Assembly: GCA_030528345.1 (NCBI GenBank)
Contig: JAUMZB010000013.1
Coordinates: 1-49,228 of the forward strand
Length of the DNA: 49,228 nt
Reading direction: 5' to 3'
Source of the DNA: Eikenella sp.
GTDB taxonomy: Bacteria > Pseudomonadota > Gammaproteobacteria > Burkholderiales > Neisseriaceae
Below the pieces are notes generated by a model. The model was given only the letters and a program-made list of their open reading frames with translations, did no database searches and was not told where the DNA came from. The position numbers and the translations under genes were made by a program. This document shows positions 8,527 to 17,073 of the stretch, piece by piece. How positions within the stretch are numbered: the stretch's first letter is position 1; every line of letters starts with the position of its first letter.

Positions 8527-8832
8527 TTAATAATCTCGGTAGCTGGAAATCACGCGGCCGGTTTTGGCATCGATGATCACATCGTATTCGCCGTCGCGGC
8601 CATATACTTCCACTTCAAAATACGCGCCGCGTATCGGGCTGTATTCGAAATCCACATCGCTAACGTGACCGCCCACTTTGTCGGCGGCGATTTTGGCGGC
8701 CTGCTCATAGCTGATGTATTGGCTGCGGTTTTGGTGGTAGTGCATTTCGTCATTGTCGGCCAAAGCGGGCAGGGATGCGGCCATCAGTCCGGCGGCCAAG
8801 GTCCAGGCGATGTGTTTACGGGTGTGCAACAT
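8527..8832 (-). CDS. Periplasmic PepSY-domain protein
   Basis: A 101-residue exported protein: signal peptide about residues 1-24 (ending ALA), then one PepSY repeat with the segments ISYEQAAKIAADKVGG, FEVEVYGRDGEYDVIIDAKTGRVIS. PepSY domains are found in protease propeptides and small periplasmic proteins and are thought to bind or inhibit peptidases or act as sensors; the exact role here is unknown. The start at 8832 is chosen because GGAGG lies 7 bases ahead; a longer frame upstream would bury the signal peptide. Single gene, converging on efp. Confidence 0.85.
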   Translation of the reverse strand: MLHTRKHIAWTLAAGLMAASLPALADNDEMHYHQNRSQYISYEQAAKIAADKVGGHVSDVDFEYSPIRGAYFEVEVYGRDGEYDVIIDAKTGRVISSYRDY

Positions 8833-8986
8833 GGTAAAACCTCCATAATGGGAAAAGGGTAAGGTGGCAAACAGCAGGCGCTGTTTGGCGACGGATGGCA
8901 TTGTATGCTGCGAAAATTAGCGCCGGTATAGGGAAGGGTCAGGATAGGTTATGCCGTCTGCAAAAATTTGTAATGGCGCAGGCAGT

Positions 8987-8998
8987 TTCAGGTAGCCT
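8987..8998 (-). repeat. Single DUS upstream of the homoserine kinase gene
   Basis: TTCAGGTAGCCT, unpaired, 60 bases before the start codon at 9058. A near-match to the Neisseria AT-DUS (ATGCCGTCTGCA) lies at 8951-8962. Confidence 0.8.
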
Positions 8999-9057
8999 GC
9001 CGTTTCTTCCTTTTGCTAAAATCGCGCCTTCTTTCCCGATCCGAACGGCCGCCTGCC

Positions 9058-10353
9058 ATGTCTGTCTACACCAGTGTTTCCGACCGCGAACTGCGCGTTT
9101 TTCTCGAAGATTACGACCTCGGCGGTCTGGTGTCGCTGCAGGGCATCGCGCAAGGCGTAACCAACAGCAACTACTTCCTCACCACTGAACGCGGCCGTTT
9201 CGTGCTCACCATTTTCGAGGCGCTCACTCAGGAAGAGCTGCCGTTTTTTCTGGAGCTCAAACAGCACCTCAGCCGGCACGGCGTGGCCTGTCCGGCACCG
9301 GTGGCGCGGCGAGACGGCCGTTTCGACGGCACTTTGGCGGGCAAGCCCGCCTGCTTGGTGAGCTGCCTCAACGGCCGCGACACCGCCGTGCCCGATGCCG
9401 CGCAATGCTTCCACACCGGCGCCATGCTGGCGCAAATGCATTTGGCCGGCCAGTCTTTTCCGCAGCACATGGACAACCCGCGCCATGCGGCGTGGTGGCA
9501 GCGCGAAAGCGAGCGCCTGCTGCCTTGTTTGGATAGCGAAGACGCGGCGCTGCTGCAAGGCGAAATCGCGTTTTTGGCCGCCCATCCCGACGATCATCTG
9601 CCGCAGGGCATCATTCATGCCGATCTGTTTAAAGACAATGTGCTGCTCAACGGCCATCAGGTGGCCGGTTTCATCGATTTCTACTATGCCTGCCGCGGCA
9701 GCTTTGTTTACGACATCGCCATCGCCGTCAACGACTGGGCGCGGCTGGCCGATAACCGCCTCTCGCCCAAGCTGCAACAGGCGTTTATCGACGGCTACCA
9801 AAGCGTGCGCCCTTTGAGCGAAGCGGAGCAGACCTATCTGCCGCTGGCCCAGCGCGCCGGCTGCATCCGCTTCTGGGTGTCGCGGCTGCTGGACTACCAT
9901 TTCCCGCAGGGCGGCGAGATGACCTTTATCAAAGACCCGAATGTATTCCGCGATTTGCTGCTCTCGCTCCGCGAGGCGGTGGCCGCGCCGCCGGCTTTGC
10001 CTTTTGATTTAAACGGCAAAGTGTTCCGCATACTCAGCAATGCGGCGGCGGGGGAAGTGGGGGCGGACACCCGCTTCCATTACCGCCAGGAAGGGGAAAT
10101 GGTGTGGGCGGAATATGCCGGCGGCGGCATTCGGAAAGGCTTTCTGATCGGCCGCCTGTGCGGCGCCGATGCCATCGAATTCACCTACCAGCATGTGAAC
10201 CGCGCTTGGGCAAACCGCAGCGGCCGCTGCCGCAGCCGCATCGAGCGGCAGGCAGACGGCAGCCTGCGTTTGTATGAGCGCTGGCAGTGGACAGACGGCG
10301 AAGCGGGCGAAGGGGAATCGGTTTTGGCAGAATGCGGTGAGACGGCGGTTTGA
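9058..10353 (+). CDS. thrB: Homoserine kinase fused to a C-terminal domain of unknown function
   Basis: Residues 1-307 are a type II homoserine kinase (aminoglycoside-phosphotransferase fold) that makes O-phosphohomoserine for threonine synthesis. [16 protein letters not shown] is the usual N-terminus; the catalytic loop HADLFKDN is at 187-194 and the metal aspartate D207 in IDFYYA. Family members normally end near residue 305. Here the frame runs on without a stop for about 120 residues. Residues 315-427 ([19 protein letters not shown] ... [17 protein letters not shown]) look like a complete copy of a small stand-alone protein that is often annotated, doubtfully, as N-acetylglutamate synthase. 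I know of no demonstrated function for that domain. The join is a short Ala/Pro linker (308-314). The gene stands alone with its own terminator. Confidence 0.88.
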   Translation: MSVYTSVSDRELRVFLEDYDLGGLVSLQGIAQGVTNSNYFLTTERGRFVLTIFEALTQEELPFFLELKQHLSRHGVACPAPVARRDGRFDGTLAGKPACLVSCLNGRDTAVPDAAQCFHTGAMLAQMHLAGQSFPQHMDNPRHAAWWQRESERLLPCLDSEDAALLQGEIAFLAAHPDDHLPQGIIHADLFKDNVLLNGHQVAGFIDFYYACRGSFVYDIAIAVNDWARLADNRLSPKLQQAFIDGYQSVRPLSEAEQTYLPLAQRAGCIRFWVSRLLDYHFPQGGEMTFIKDPNVFRDLLLSLREAVAAPPALPFDLNGKVFRILSNAAAGEVGADTRFHYRQEGEMVWAEYAGGGIRKGFLIGRLCGADAIEFTYQHVNRAWANRSGRCRSRIERQADGSLRLYERWQWTDGEAGEGESVLAECGETAV

Positions 10354-10383
10354 AAGATAAAGGCTAGCTGAAAACCGCAGCAG

Positions 10384-10407
10384 GGCAGGCGAAGCGCCTG
10401 CCTTTTT
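10384..10407 (+). terminator. Terminator of the homoserine kinase gene
   Basis: GGCAGGCG (10384-10391), loop AAG, CGCCTGCC (10395-10402), then TTTTT. A mutated DUS (GGCTAGCTGAAA) lies just upstream near 10363, and an intact single DUS just downstream at 10435-10446. Confidence 0.85.
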
Positions 10408-10469
10408 GTTGTGCAGAGCCTGGGGCAGGGCGGCAGGCTACCTGAAAGCAATTTATCGCAGCCGCGCCG

Positions 10470-11831
10470 CTATTTGCCGATGCAGAAACGGGAGAAGATG
10501 ACGCCCAATAAATCGTCGGCGGTGAATTCGCCGGTGATGTCGTTGCAGGCGGTTTGCGCCAGGCGCAGGTGTTCGGCCAACAGCTCCAGCTGATGATTGC
10601 CGCACAGGGCGGCCAAGGCCAGTTCTTCCTGTGCCTGATGCAGGGCGTGCAGGTGGCGGCTGCGGGCGAGAAACAGGCCTTCGCTTTCGCCTTGCCAGCC
10701 GATTTCGTCGAGCAGCGCCTGTTTGAGCAAGTCCAGGCCGGCGCCGGTTTTGGCGGACAGGCGGATCACGGTGTCGGCACCGCTGAGGCTGCCGGCCGGG
10801 CCGGCGGCAGGCGGCTCGCCGCGCAAATCGATTTTGTTGTGGATTTCGATGCGTTTCAGGCTTTCAGGTAGCCTGTCGAGAATGGCGCGGGTGGTGGGGT
10901 TGATGCCTTCTTGCGGGTCGATCAAAATCAGCGCCACATCGGCTTCCTGCACCGCTTTTCGGCTGCGCTGAATGCCGATCTGCTCCACCACATCGTCGGT
11001 TTCGCGCAGGCCGGCGGTGTCGATGATGTGTACCGGCACGCCGTCCAGCGTGATCTGTTCGCGCACGGTGTCGCGGGTGGTGCCGGCGATGTCGGTGACG
11101 ATGGCGATGTCGTCGCCGGCCAGGGCGTTGAGCAGGCTGGATTTGCCCACGTTCGGCGCGCCCACCAGCACCACATTCATGCCTTCGCGCAAAATGGCGC
11201 CCTGTTGCGCCTGTTGCAGCACGGCGGCCAGCCGGGTTTGCAGCGCGGCCAGTTTGCCTTTGGCATCGGCGGCTTCGAGAAAGTCGATGTCTTCTTCGGG
11301 AAAGTCTAAGGTGGCTTCCACCAGCATGCGCAGGGTAATCAGCTCGTCCGCCAGTTGGCGGATGTGTTCGGAAAACGCGCCTTTCAAAGAACGCAGCGCC
11401 ATGCGGGCGGCCGATTGGCTGGAGGCGTCGATGAGGTCGGCCACGCTTTCGGCTTGGGCCAAATCGAGTTTGTTGTTGAGAAAGGCGCGCTTGGTGAACT
11501 CGCCCGGCTCGGCCAGACGGGCGCCCAACTGCAGGCAGCGCTGCAGCAGCATCTGCATCACCACCGGCCCGCCGTGCCCCTGCAATTCGATGACGTCTTC
11601 GCCGGTGAAGCTGGCGGGGGCGGCGAAATACAGCAGCAGGCCGTTGTCGATGGCTTCGCCGTGTGCGCCGTAGAAATCGGTATACAGCGCCGTGCGCGGT
11701 TGCGGCGTTTTGCCGCCGCTCAGGGTATGCGCCAGCGGCAGCAGATCTTTGCCCGACAGGCGCACCACGCCGACGCCGCCGCGTCCGGGCGCGGTGGCGA
11801 TGGCGGCAATCACGGGCAGGGCGGGAGACAT
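10470..11831 (-). CDS. mnmE: tRNA modification GTPase MnmE
   Basis: MnmE works with MnmG to place the cmnm5 group on wobble uridine 34 of certain tRNAs. The 453-residue protein is full length. The N-terminal folate-binding domain is followed by helices and an inserted G domain with GAPNVGKSS, the switch [14 protein letters not shown] and NKID. It ends in FCIGK, carrying the conserved catalytic cysteine. A DUS lies inside the gene at 10863-10874, where it is read as part of LPESLK. It is transcribed away from the BolA gene; a shared intergenic region of about 165 bases lies between them. No partner gene mnmG is in the window. Confidence 0.97.
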   Translation of the reverse strand: MSPALPVIAAIATAPGRGGVGVVRLSGKDLLPLAHTLSGGKTPQPRTALYTDFYGAHGEAIDNGLLLYFAAPASFTGEDVIELQGHGGPVVMQMLLQRCLQLGARLAEPGEFTKRAFLNNKLDLAQAESVADLIDASSQSAARMALRSLKGAFSEHIRQLADELITLRMLVEATLDFPEEDIDFLEAADAKGKLAALQTRLAAVLQQAQQGAILREGMNVVLVGAPNVGKSSLLNALAGDDIAIVTDIAGTTRDTVREQITLDGVPVHIIDTAGLRETDDVVEQIGIQRSRKAVQEADVALILIDPQEGINPTTRAILDRLPESLKRIEIHNKIDLRGEPPAAGPAGSLSGADTVIRLSAKTGAGLDLLKQALLDEIGWQGESEGLFLARSRHLHALHQAQEELALAALCGNHQLELLAEHLRLAQTACNDITGEFTADDLLGVIFSRFCIGK

Positions 11832-11997
11832 GGCGGGTACCTGTGGAAGAGTCTGAGTCGCTGCGGATTATAGCTTTGGCGGCGGGGCAAAGCCAATGCG
11901 CGGCCGCGCCGTTTGAAAAACGGGTTTACCCTGCTTTCAGGTAGCCTTTACAATAAAGCCGTTTTCAATTGACCCGCTAAATAAAAGGATGCAGACC

Positions 11998-12249
11998 ATG
12001 CTCAGTCCCGAACAAGTAGAAGCCATGATTCAAGCCGTGGTGCCGTGCGAACACTTGGAAGTGGAGGGCGACGGCCACCACTTTTTCGCCCATATTGTTT
12101 CCCGGGCTTTCGAAGGCAAGGCGCGTTTGGCGCGCCACCGCCTAATCAAAGACGGATTGGCCGACAAACTGGCCAGCAATGAGCTGCATGCTTTGTCGAT
12201 CAGTACGGCCGCCACGCCGGCAGAGTGGGCGGCCAAACAGAATCTTTAA
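11998..12249 (+). CDS. ibaG: BolA family protein, IbaG-like
   Basis: An 83-residue protein of the BolA family. BolA proteins bind monothiol glutaredoxins through [2Fe-2S] clusters and take part in iron-sulfur handling; the IbaG branch is linked to acid stress. Visible family features are the motif VEGDGHHFFAHIVS with the conserved histidines, FEGKARLARHRLI and the end region ELHALSISTAATPAEW. The second ATG (11998) is preferred: AAAGGA at 11984-11988 stands 9 bases before it, but directly touches the first ATG at 11989. A DUS lies at 11936-11947. The broken gene that follows after 28 bases was probably in the same unit. Confidence 0.88.
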   Translation: MLSPEQVEAMIQAVVPCEHLEVEGDGHHFFAHIVSRAFEGKARLARHRLIKDGLADKLASNELHALSISTAATPAEWAAKQNL

Positions 12250-12277
12250 TTTTGCCGTTTGAAATTGGGCGGACGTG

Positions 12278-12569
12278 ATGAAAACGTTTGCCTTAATGCG
12301 TGCCTTAATCGATACGGCCGTCAGCCGCAGCGGCAATACGCTGCGCTACCGCTTGGCCGGGCGGCGGTTCGCGCAGCCGCCCCGCTTTGCATTTGCGCGG
12401 CGGCGTGGAGCGTGTGGAAGGCGGCGGCATGTGTGCCCAATCTGTTTGTACCTTCCGTATCAGCCCTTACCGTTACGAAGTGGGCGAAAGCGGCCGTTAT
12501 TCCGATGAAATGCCCGAGGATGACGCCGTCAGGATGACGGTGTCGCGCTTTTATTGTTATGCCCCCTGA
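12278..12569 (+). pseudogene. Frameshifted small hypothetical gene
   Basis: The first reading frame begins MKTFALMRALIDTAVSR and continues to about base 12395, after which its translation turns arginine-rich and implausible. A different frame then becomes convincing, RGGVERVEGGGMCAQSVC through AVRMTVSRFYCYAP, and stops at 12569. A one-base gain (or two-base loss) near 12385-12410 would join them into a protein of about 97 residues. I do not recognise the family. It lies 28 bases behind the BolA gene and before a hairpin, as an operon partner would. Alternatives are a sequencing error or two unrelated short frames. Confidence 0.4.
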
Positions 12570-12593
12570 ACAAGCTGTTTAATAAAGTCGGCG

Positions 12594-12621
12594 AAATGCC
12601 GCCAATAAAATGGCGGTATTT
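12594..12621 (+). terminator. Terminator of the BolA unit
   Basis: An 11-bp stem (12594-12604 with 12611-12621, one G-U pair), loop ATAAAA, short T-run. It supports the broken gene having been the end of the BolA operon. Confidence 0.55.
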
Positions 12622-12644
12622 GGTTAACAGCGCTTAGGAAACGG

Positions 12645-12672
12645 TTGGCATATCGATAAATTGCTTTATAAT
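12645..12672 (+). promoter_or_regulatory. Promoter of the H-NS-like gene
   Basis: TTGGCA (12645-12650), 16-base spacer, TATAAT (12667-12672): the best sigma-70 match in this part of the window, suggesting strong expression. Confidence 0.7.
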
Positions 12673-12714
12673 GCATACCGTCACACCTGAACAACGATTG
12701 AGATAGGAAAGCAT

Positions 12715-13014
12715 ATGAACAATCAAGAAAACGTTTCTTTGGAAACCCTGATACAGCAGAAAAAGGAATTGGAAGCCCAAATCCAACGCAAAATCACGGC
12801 AGACCGCAAAAAGAAAATCGCCGAAATTCTGGCCATGATGAATGCCTTTGATATTACGGTGGCCGATTTGGAAAAAGGCGGCCGTAAGAAAACCAGCACC
12901 GCCTGCTACAAAAATCCGGAAACCGGCGCCACTTGGGGCGGTATCGGCAAACGCCCGAAATGGATTGTGGAAGCCATAGAAAAAGGCATCGACATCAAAA
13001 CATTTTTGGTATAA
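12715..13014 (+). CDS. Short H-NS family nucleoid protein
   Basis: A 99-residue H-NS-type protein that should bind AT-rich DNA and silence foreign genes. Residues 5-50 form a charged coiled coil for dimer formation (QQKKELEAQIQRKI). The C-terminal DNA-binding part is YKNPETGATWGGIGKRPKW, matching the beta-proteobacterial pattern NPxTGxTWxGxGRxPxW. AGGA at 12705-12708 supports the start. It is shorter than enterobacterial H-NS (about 137 residues), as is usual for this branch. It has its own strong promoter and a long DUS terminator. The AT-rich cassette at 34-36 kb would be a natural target (inference). Confidence 0.9.
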   Translation: MNNQENVSLETLIQQKKELEAQIQRKITADRKKKIAEILAMMNAFDITVADLEKGGRKKTSTACYKNPETGATWGGIGKRPKWIVEAIEKGIDIKTFLV

Positions 13015-13022
13015 GCCGGTGC

Positions 13023-13067
13023 AAACACACGGGCTACCTGAAAGAGTTTCAGGTAGCCCGTGTGTTT
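13023..13067 (+). terminator. DUS terminator of the H-NS-like gene
   Basis: A perfect 21-bp stem (13023-13043 with 13047-13067) and a 3-base loop. The DUS forms the inner 12-13 pairs and the flanking ACACACGG arm is also fully paired; a T-run follows. The 200 bases after it, up to rpe, hold no gene that I can support. Confidence 0.85.
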
Positions 13068-13271
13068 TTGGGCAAAGAAAATTGCCTTATGGCTCAGTCG
13101 GCTGAATTTTACTGCGGCCTTGCTGCGCCTTGCCGTACCATTGGAACCGTCTGCGGCGGCGGCCTTGTATAGGGCTGTTGAGAATTCGTCCGGCGGCGGT
13201 TTTTGGTAAACATCCCAGCCTACGGAGGCCAAATGCCAACAGCCCCTAAAAAATAATCGGATTGGTCATGA

Positions 13272-13952
13272 TTATTGGCCGCCGGCCAAAGCCCGACGCA
13301 TGGCTTGGATTTCGGCGGCATAATCGGGCTTGCCGAAAATGGCGGAGCCGGCCACGAATGTGTCGGCACCGGCAGCGGCCGCCTCGGCGATGTTGTCGGC
13401 TTTGATGCCGCCGTCCACTTCGATGCGGATGCGGCGGCCGGTTTCGTTTTCGTAGATATCGGTGAGCGAGCGGACTTGGCGGATTTTGGTGAGGGTTTGC
13501 GGAATAAATTTCTGGCCGCCGAAACCGGGATTGACCGACATCAGCAGTACCATGTCCACTTTATCCAACACGTTTTCCAACACATACACCGGCGTGGCCG
13601 GATTGAGTACCAGGCCGGCCTGGCAGCCCAGTTCTTTGATCAGGCCGAGACTGCGGTCGATGTGGCGGCTGGCCTCGGGATGGAAGGTGATGATGTCGGC
13701 GCCGGCTTGGGCGAAGGCTTTGATCATTTCATCCACCGGCTCCACCATCAGGTGAACGTCAATCGGCAATTGGGTATGCGGACGCAGGGCGGCGCACACC
13801 ATCGGCCCGAAAGTGAGGTTGGGGACGTAATGGTTGTCCATTACGTCAAAATGAATCCAGTCGGCGCCGGCGGCGTCTACTCGGCGGACTTCCTCGCCCA
13901 AGCGGGCGAAGTCTGCCGATAAAATGCTGGGGGCGATGCGGTAGTCAGTCAT
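13272..13952 (-). CDS. rpe: Ribulose-phosphate 3-epimerase
   Basis: Rpe converts ribulose-5-phosphate to xylulose-5-phosphate in the pentose phosphate pathway. The 226-residue TIM barrel shows [17 protein letters not shown], the metal and catalytic segments [17 protein letters not shown] and [20 protein letters not shown], and EVDGGI near the end. The start at 13952 gives the standard [12 protein letters not shown]; the frame continues upstream into non-coding sequence. It is a single gene facing away from the Spy-like gene. Confidence 0.96.
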   Translation of the reverse strand: MTDYRIAPSILSADFARLGEEVRRVDAAGADWIHFDVMDNHYVPNLTFGPMVCAALRPHTQLPIDVHLMVEPVDEMIKAFAQAGADIITFHPEASRHIDRSLGLIKELGCQAGLVLNPATPVYVLENVLDKVDMVLLMSVNPGFGGQKFIPQTLTKIRQVRSLTDIYENETGRRIRIEVDGGIKADNIAEAAAAGADTFVAGSAIFGKPDYAAEIQAMRRALAGGQ

Positions 13953-14137
13953 ATTCAACCTTTTACAAAAATTTAAGCAAAACGGCAGGGCGTTTTTGAA
14001 TAAATACCAATAAATTCCAACTGCGGCAGGCAGGTTGAATTTACATACGCTTACTATAAGTATACCCTGTTTCACGCGGCGCTTTGTATACTGTCGGCCA
14101 ATTTTTCCATGCCTGCCTGTCCGGCAGAAGACCCTCC

Positions 14138-14542
14138 ATGCTCACGCGCCATACCGCTATTTATGCCCGAATTTTGTTTTGCGCTGCCTTATTGTCCGGC
14201 AGCGCGCTTGCTTATGCAAACGGGCAGGGCTGCGACATCCGCCAATTGTCGTTGAGTGCCGACCAGCAGGAGCAGCTGCGCCGTTTGCGCGCCGACTACC
14301 GCCACCGTTCCGAAGCTTTGCTGATGCAGATGCGCAGTGCGCGCCAATATGCGGCGGGCGGTCCCCGTGCGGTGCTGACGGCACCTAATTTCGATGAGAA
14401 TCTGGCCCGCCATTATGTGAACGGCAAATATGCTTTGCAGATGCAGCGCGAAATCGAAAGCCTGCGTGCGCAACATGCCATGTTCCAAGTGCTCACGCCG
14501 CAACAGCGGCAGGAATGGCTGCTGCGCTGCGTGCAAAGTTAA
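14138..14542 (+). CDS. Spy/CpxP-like periplasmic protein
   Basis: A 134-residue exported protein. Residues 1-27 form a signal peptide (hydrophobic core [18 protein letters not shown]). The rest is helical and charged and contains one LTxxQ motif, LTPQQRQEW, near the end and a weaker copy, LSADQQEQL, near residue 45. This paired motif defines the Spy/CpxP family of periplasmic ATP-independent chaperones and envelope-stress adaptors. Two cysteines (in GCDI and LLRCV) could form a disulfide. The start at 14138 places the signal peptide at the N-terminus; the ribosome site is weak. A DUS palindrome ends the unit. Confidence 0.75.
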   Translation: MLTRHTAIYARILFCAALLSGSALAYANGQGCDIRQLSLSADQQEQLRRLRADYRHRSEALLMQMRSARQYAAGGPRAVLTAPNFDENLARHYVNGKYALQMQREIESLRAQHAMFQVLTPQQRQEWLLRCVQS

Positions 14543-14567
14543 GCTGGCGGCAGCGAGTAAAGATACA

Positions 14568-14599
14568 CAGGCTACCTGAAACCGGTTTCAGGTAGCCTG
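14568..14599 (+). terminator. DUS palindrome behind the Spy-like gene
   Basis: A perfect 32-base palindrome made of two facing DUS with an ACCGGT centre and no spare loop. Confidence 0.65.
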
Positions 14600-14738
14600 A
14601 TTGGTTTTCATGCGGCATATGGAAACAGATGACATCAACCGGCGGTTTGCCGCATACGGTGCCGACATTCACCGTTGGCCGCCGAATCCGTTACAATAAC
14701 GCCCTTTACGGCCATCCGAGCATGATTTTGAGAGCACC

Positions 14739-16136
14739 ATGACCATCAAAACCCGTTTTGCCCCCAGCCCCACCGGCTACCTGCACATCGGCGGCGTGCG
14801 CACCGCCCTGTATTCTTGGGCGTTTGCCCGCCATTACAAAGGCGAATTCCTGCTGCGTATCGAAGACACCGATTTGGAACGCTCCACCGCAGAATCGGTG
14901 AACATCATCATCGACGGCATGCAGTGGGTGGGCTTGGACTGCGACAATGCCGGCGACGTGGTATATCAAAGCCGCCGTTTCGACCGCTACAAACAGGTGA
15001 TTGCCCGCCTGCTCGAGCAAGGCCATGCCTACCACTGCTATTGCAGCAAAGAAGAATTGGAAGCCATGCGCGAACAGGCGCAGCGCGACGGCACGGCCAC
15101 TTACGACCGCCGCTGGCGACCGGAGCCGGGCAAAACCCTGCCCGCCATTCCCGCCGGCCGCGAGCCGGTGGTGCGCTTCAAAACGCCGCTGGACGGCGTA
15201 ACCGCCTGGCATGATTTGGTAAAAGGCGAAATCAGCATTCCCAACAACACCTTGGACGATCTCATCATTGCCCGCGCCGACGGCACGCCCACTTATAATT
15301 TCTGCGTGGTGGTGGACGATTGGGACATGGGCATCACCCATGTGATCCGCGGCGACGACCATGTGAACAACACACCGAAACAAATCAATATCTTAAAAGC
15401 CATCGGCGCCGAATTGCCGCAATATGCCCACCTGCCGATGATTCTCAACGAGCAGGGTCGTAAAATTTCCAAGCGCAGCGGCGACACGGTGGCGATTACC
15501 GAGTTTGACCAAATGGGCATTCTGCCTGAAGCCCTGCTCAATTATCTGGCGCGCCTGGGTTGGGCGCACGGCGACGACGAATTTTTTACCATGCAGCAGT
15601 TTGTGGAATGGTTCGACCTGAAAAACGTGTCCGCCTCCGCCAGCCGCATGGACGAGAAAAAACTGTATTGGATCAACGGCGAGCACATCAAAGCCGCCGA
15701 TAACCGCAAACTGGCCGAACTGGTGCAGCCCCGTTTGGCGGTGCGCAATGTCCACGACACCGCCCGCCCGCCGCTGGAAGACGTGCTCGCCTTGGTTAAA
15801 GACCGCGCCCAAGACCTCAACACGCTGGCCGACGAATGCCTGTATTTCTACCGCAAAGCCACGCCGGCCGAAGCCGATGTGCAGAAGCACTGGGATGGCG
15901 AAGCCGCCGGCCGCATGCGGCGCTTTGCCGAGCGGCTCGAAGCCCTGCCCGAATGGAATGCCGAGAGCATCCACGCCTTGTTCAAACCCTTCTGCGACGA
16001 CGAAGGCATCAAAATGGGCAAACTCGGCATGCCCCTGCGTCTGGCCGTGTGCGGCACCGCCAAAACGCCGTCGGTGGACGAAGTGCTGGCTCTGATCGGA
16101 CGCGAAGAGGTGTTGCACCGCATCCGCAGCCATTAA
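14739..16136 (+). CDS. gltX: Glutamate-tRNA ligase
   Basis: GltX charges tRNA-Glu and, in bacteria that use GatCAB, also tRNA-Gln. The 465-residue class I synthetase is full length. The HIGH motif appears in PSPTGYLHIGGVRTALYSW (residues 9-27) and the KMSKS-type motif in KISKRSGDTVAI. A short CYCSKEELEAMREQA segment is the zinc-less remnant typical of many bacteria. The -10-like TACAAT at 14692-14697 may drive it. No terminator with a T-run follows; the next 160 bases are an IS-like relic. Confidence 0.97.
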   Translation: MTIKTRFAPSPTGYLHIGGVRTALYSWAFARHYKGEFLLRIEDTDLERSTAESVNIIIDGMQWVGLDCDNAGDVVYQSRRFDRYKQVIARLLEQGHAYHCYCSKEELEAMREQAQRDGTATYDRRWRPEPGKTLPAIPAGREPVVRFKTPLDGVTAWHDLVKGEISIPNNTLDDLIIARADGTPTYNFCVVVDDWDMGITHVIRGDDHVNNTPKQINILKAIGAELPQYAHLPMILNEQGRKISKRSGDTVAITEFDQMGILPEALLNYLARLGWAHGDDEFFTMQQFVEWFDLKNVSASASRMDEKKLYWINGEHIKAADNRKLAELVQPRLAVRNVHDTARPPLEDVLALVKDRAQDLNTLADECLYFYRKATPAEADVQKHWDGEAAGRMRRFAERLEALPEWNAESIHALFKPFCDDEGIKMGKLGMPLRLAVCGTAKTPSVDEVLALIGREEVLHRIRSH

Positions 16137-16148
16137 CGCAGTCGGGCT

Positions 16149-16314
16149 GAGACCTTTGCAAAACTGCCGGATGTGGATGCCGTTCAAAGCGTAGCAGCAC
16201 AGCGAGTGTGAACGCTAGGAGTCCCCGTGGGACAGACATATCATATACAAGGCTAAGCGAGCGAGCGGCACACAACGCAGAAATGCGCCGCAGATGGGGT
16301 TTGGCAAAGGGCTC
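16149..16314. mobile_element. Short IS-like relic or MITE
   Basis: The ends form an imperfect inverted repeat: GAGACCTTTGCAAAACTG (16149-16166) against the complement of 16297-16314, matching at 14 of 18 positions. GAGACCTTTGCAAAA is, as I recall, the end sequence of neisserial IS5-family elements such as IS1106. The 166 bases hold no transposase and no open frame worth calling. No clear target-site duplication is visible. So this is either a non-autonomous miniature element or the residue of a deleted IS. Confidence 0.55.
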
Positions 16315-16315
16315 C

Positions 16316-16352
16316 AGCTACCTGAAAGCCTATTTTGCCTTCAGGTAGCCTG
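16316..16352. repeat. Degenerate DUS hairpin before hda
   Basis: AGCTACCTGAA (16316-16326, one base off) faces an exact DUS complement at 16340-16351. It directly abuts the IS-like relic. Confidence 0.65.
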
Positions 16353-16395
16353 TTGCTTCTCCCCATTCATTGTTTTCATTTTTTATCTGCTTTTC

Positions 16396-17073
16396 GTGAA
16401 CCAACTGCTGCTTGATTTTCCGCCGCCCTCTGCGCCGGCTTTCGATGCCTTTCTCGGCCAAGCCAATGCCGAGCTGCTGCACGTGTTGCAGGCCGGGCGG
16501 GCACCGTTTGTGTATCTGTGGGGCGAGGCCGGTTCCGGCAAAAGCCATCTGCTGCGGGCTTGGACGGCGCAAGCCGGGGAACGGGGCAAGACGGCCTGTT
16601 ATGTGGACGCGGCCGGGCAGGCGCTTGACGAGGAAAACGCACAAGCGGGGCGTTTGGCGGTGGATCAGGTAGAGTGCTTGGATGAGGCCGGGCAGGCCGC
16701 CTTGTTCAACGCTTTCAACCGCATCCGCCAAAGCGGCCAAGGCGCGTTGCTGCTCAGCGCTTCGTGCGCCCCGGCCGCTTTGGCGGTGCGCGAAGATTTG
16801 CGCACCCGTATGGGCTATTGTCTGGTATACGAAATCCGGCCGCTGAGCGACGAAGAAAAAATCCACGCCTTAATCCAGGCCGCCCAAGCCCGCCAGCTGC
16901 ACATTGCGCCGGATATTTTCCGCTACCTGCTCAAGCACTGGCGGCGCGACATCGACAGCCTGTTGCGCCTGTTGGACGCACTCGACCGCTACGCCGTTAC
17001 CCGCCAGCGCACCATCACCCTGCCGCTGCTCAAACAACTGCTGCAACAATTGCCAACTCAGGAACAGCCATGA
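16396..17073 (+). CDS. hda: DnaA regulatory inactivator Hda
   Basis: Hda is an AAA+ protein that, bound to the sliding clamp, turns ATP-DnaA into ADP-DnaA and so prevents re-initiation of replication. The 225-residue protein begins MNQLLLDF; QLLLDF (residues 3-8) fits the clamp-binding motif that defines Hda. Walker A GEAGSGKS is at 43-50. The sensor and lid part includes REDLRTRMGYCLVYEIRPLSDEEK. Start is GTG at 16396, chosen because only it places the clamp motif at the N-terminus; a longer frame runs back into repeats. The stop overlaps the start of the next gene by four bases (ATGA), so the two are translationally coupled. Confidence 0.88.
   Translation: MNQLLLDFPPPSAPAFDAFLGQANAELLHVLQAGRAPFVYLWGEAGSGKSHLLRAWTAQAGERGKTACYVDAAGQALDEENAQAGRLAVDQVECLDEAGQAALFNAFNRIRQSGQGALLLSASCAPAALAVREDLRTRMGYCLVYEIRPLSDEEKIHALIQAAQARQLHIAPDIFRYLLKHWRRDIDSLLRLLDALDRYAVTRQRTITLPLLKQLLQQLPTQEQP

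Noticed and set aside
8951..8962. Near AT-DUS (ATGCCGTCTGCA) upstream of the homoserine kinase gene
   Set aside because: One mismatch in the conserved core; an 11 of 12 match is expected by chance in a window of this size.
13071..13271. Stretch before rpe that resembles the CTGCGGC...CCTTGT repeats around Neisseria genes
   Set aside because: The likeness is partial, no inverted ends or second copy were seen in the window.
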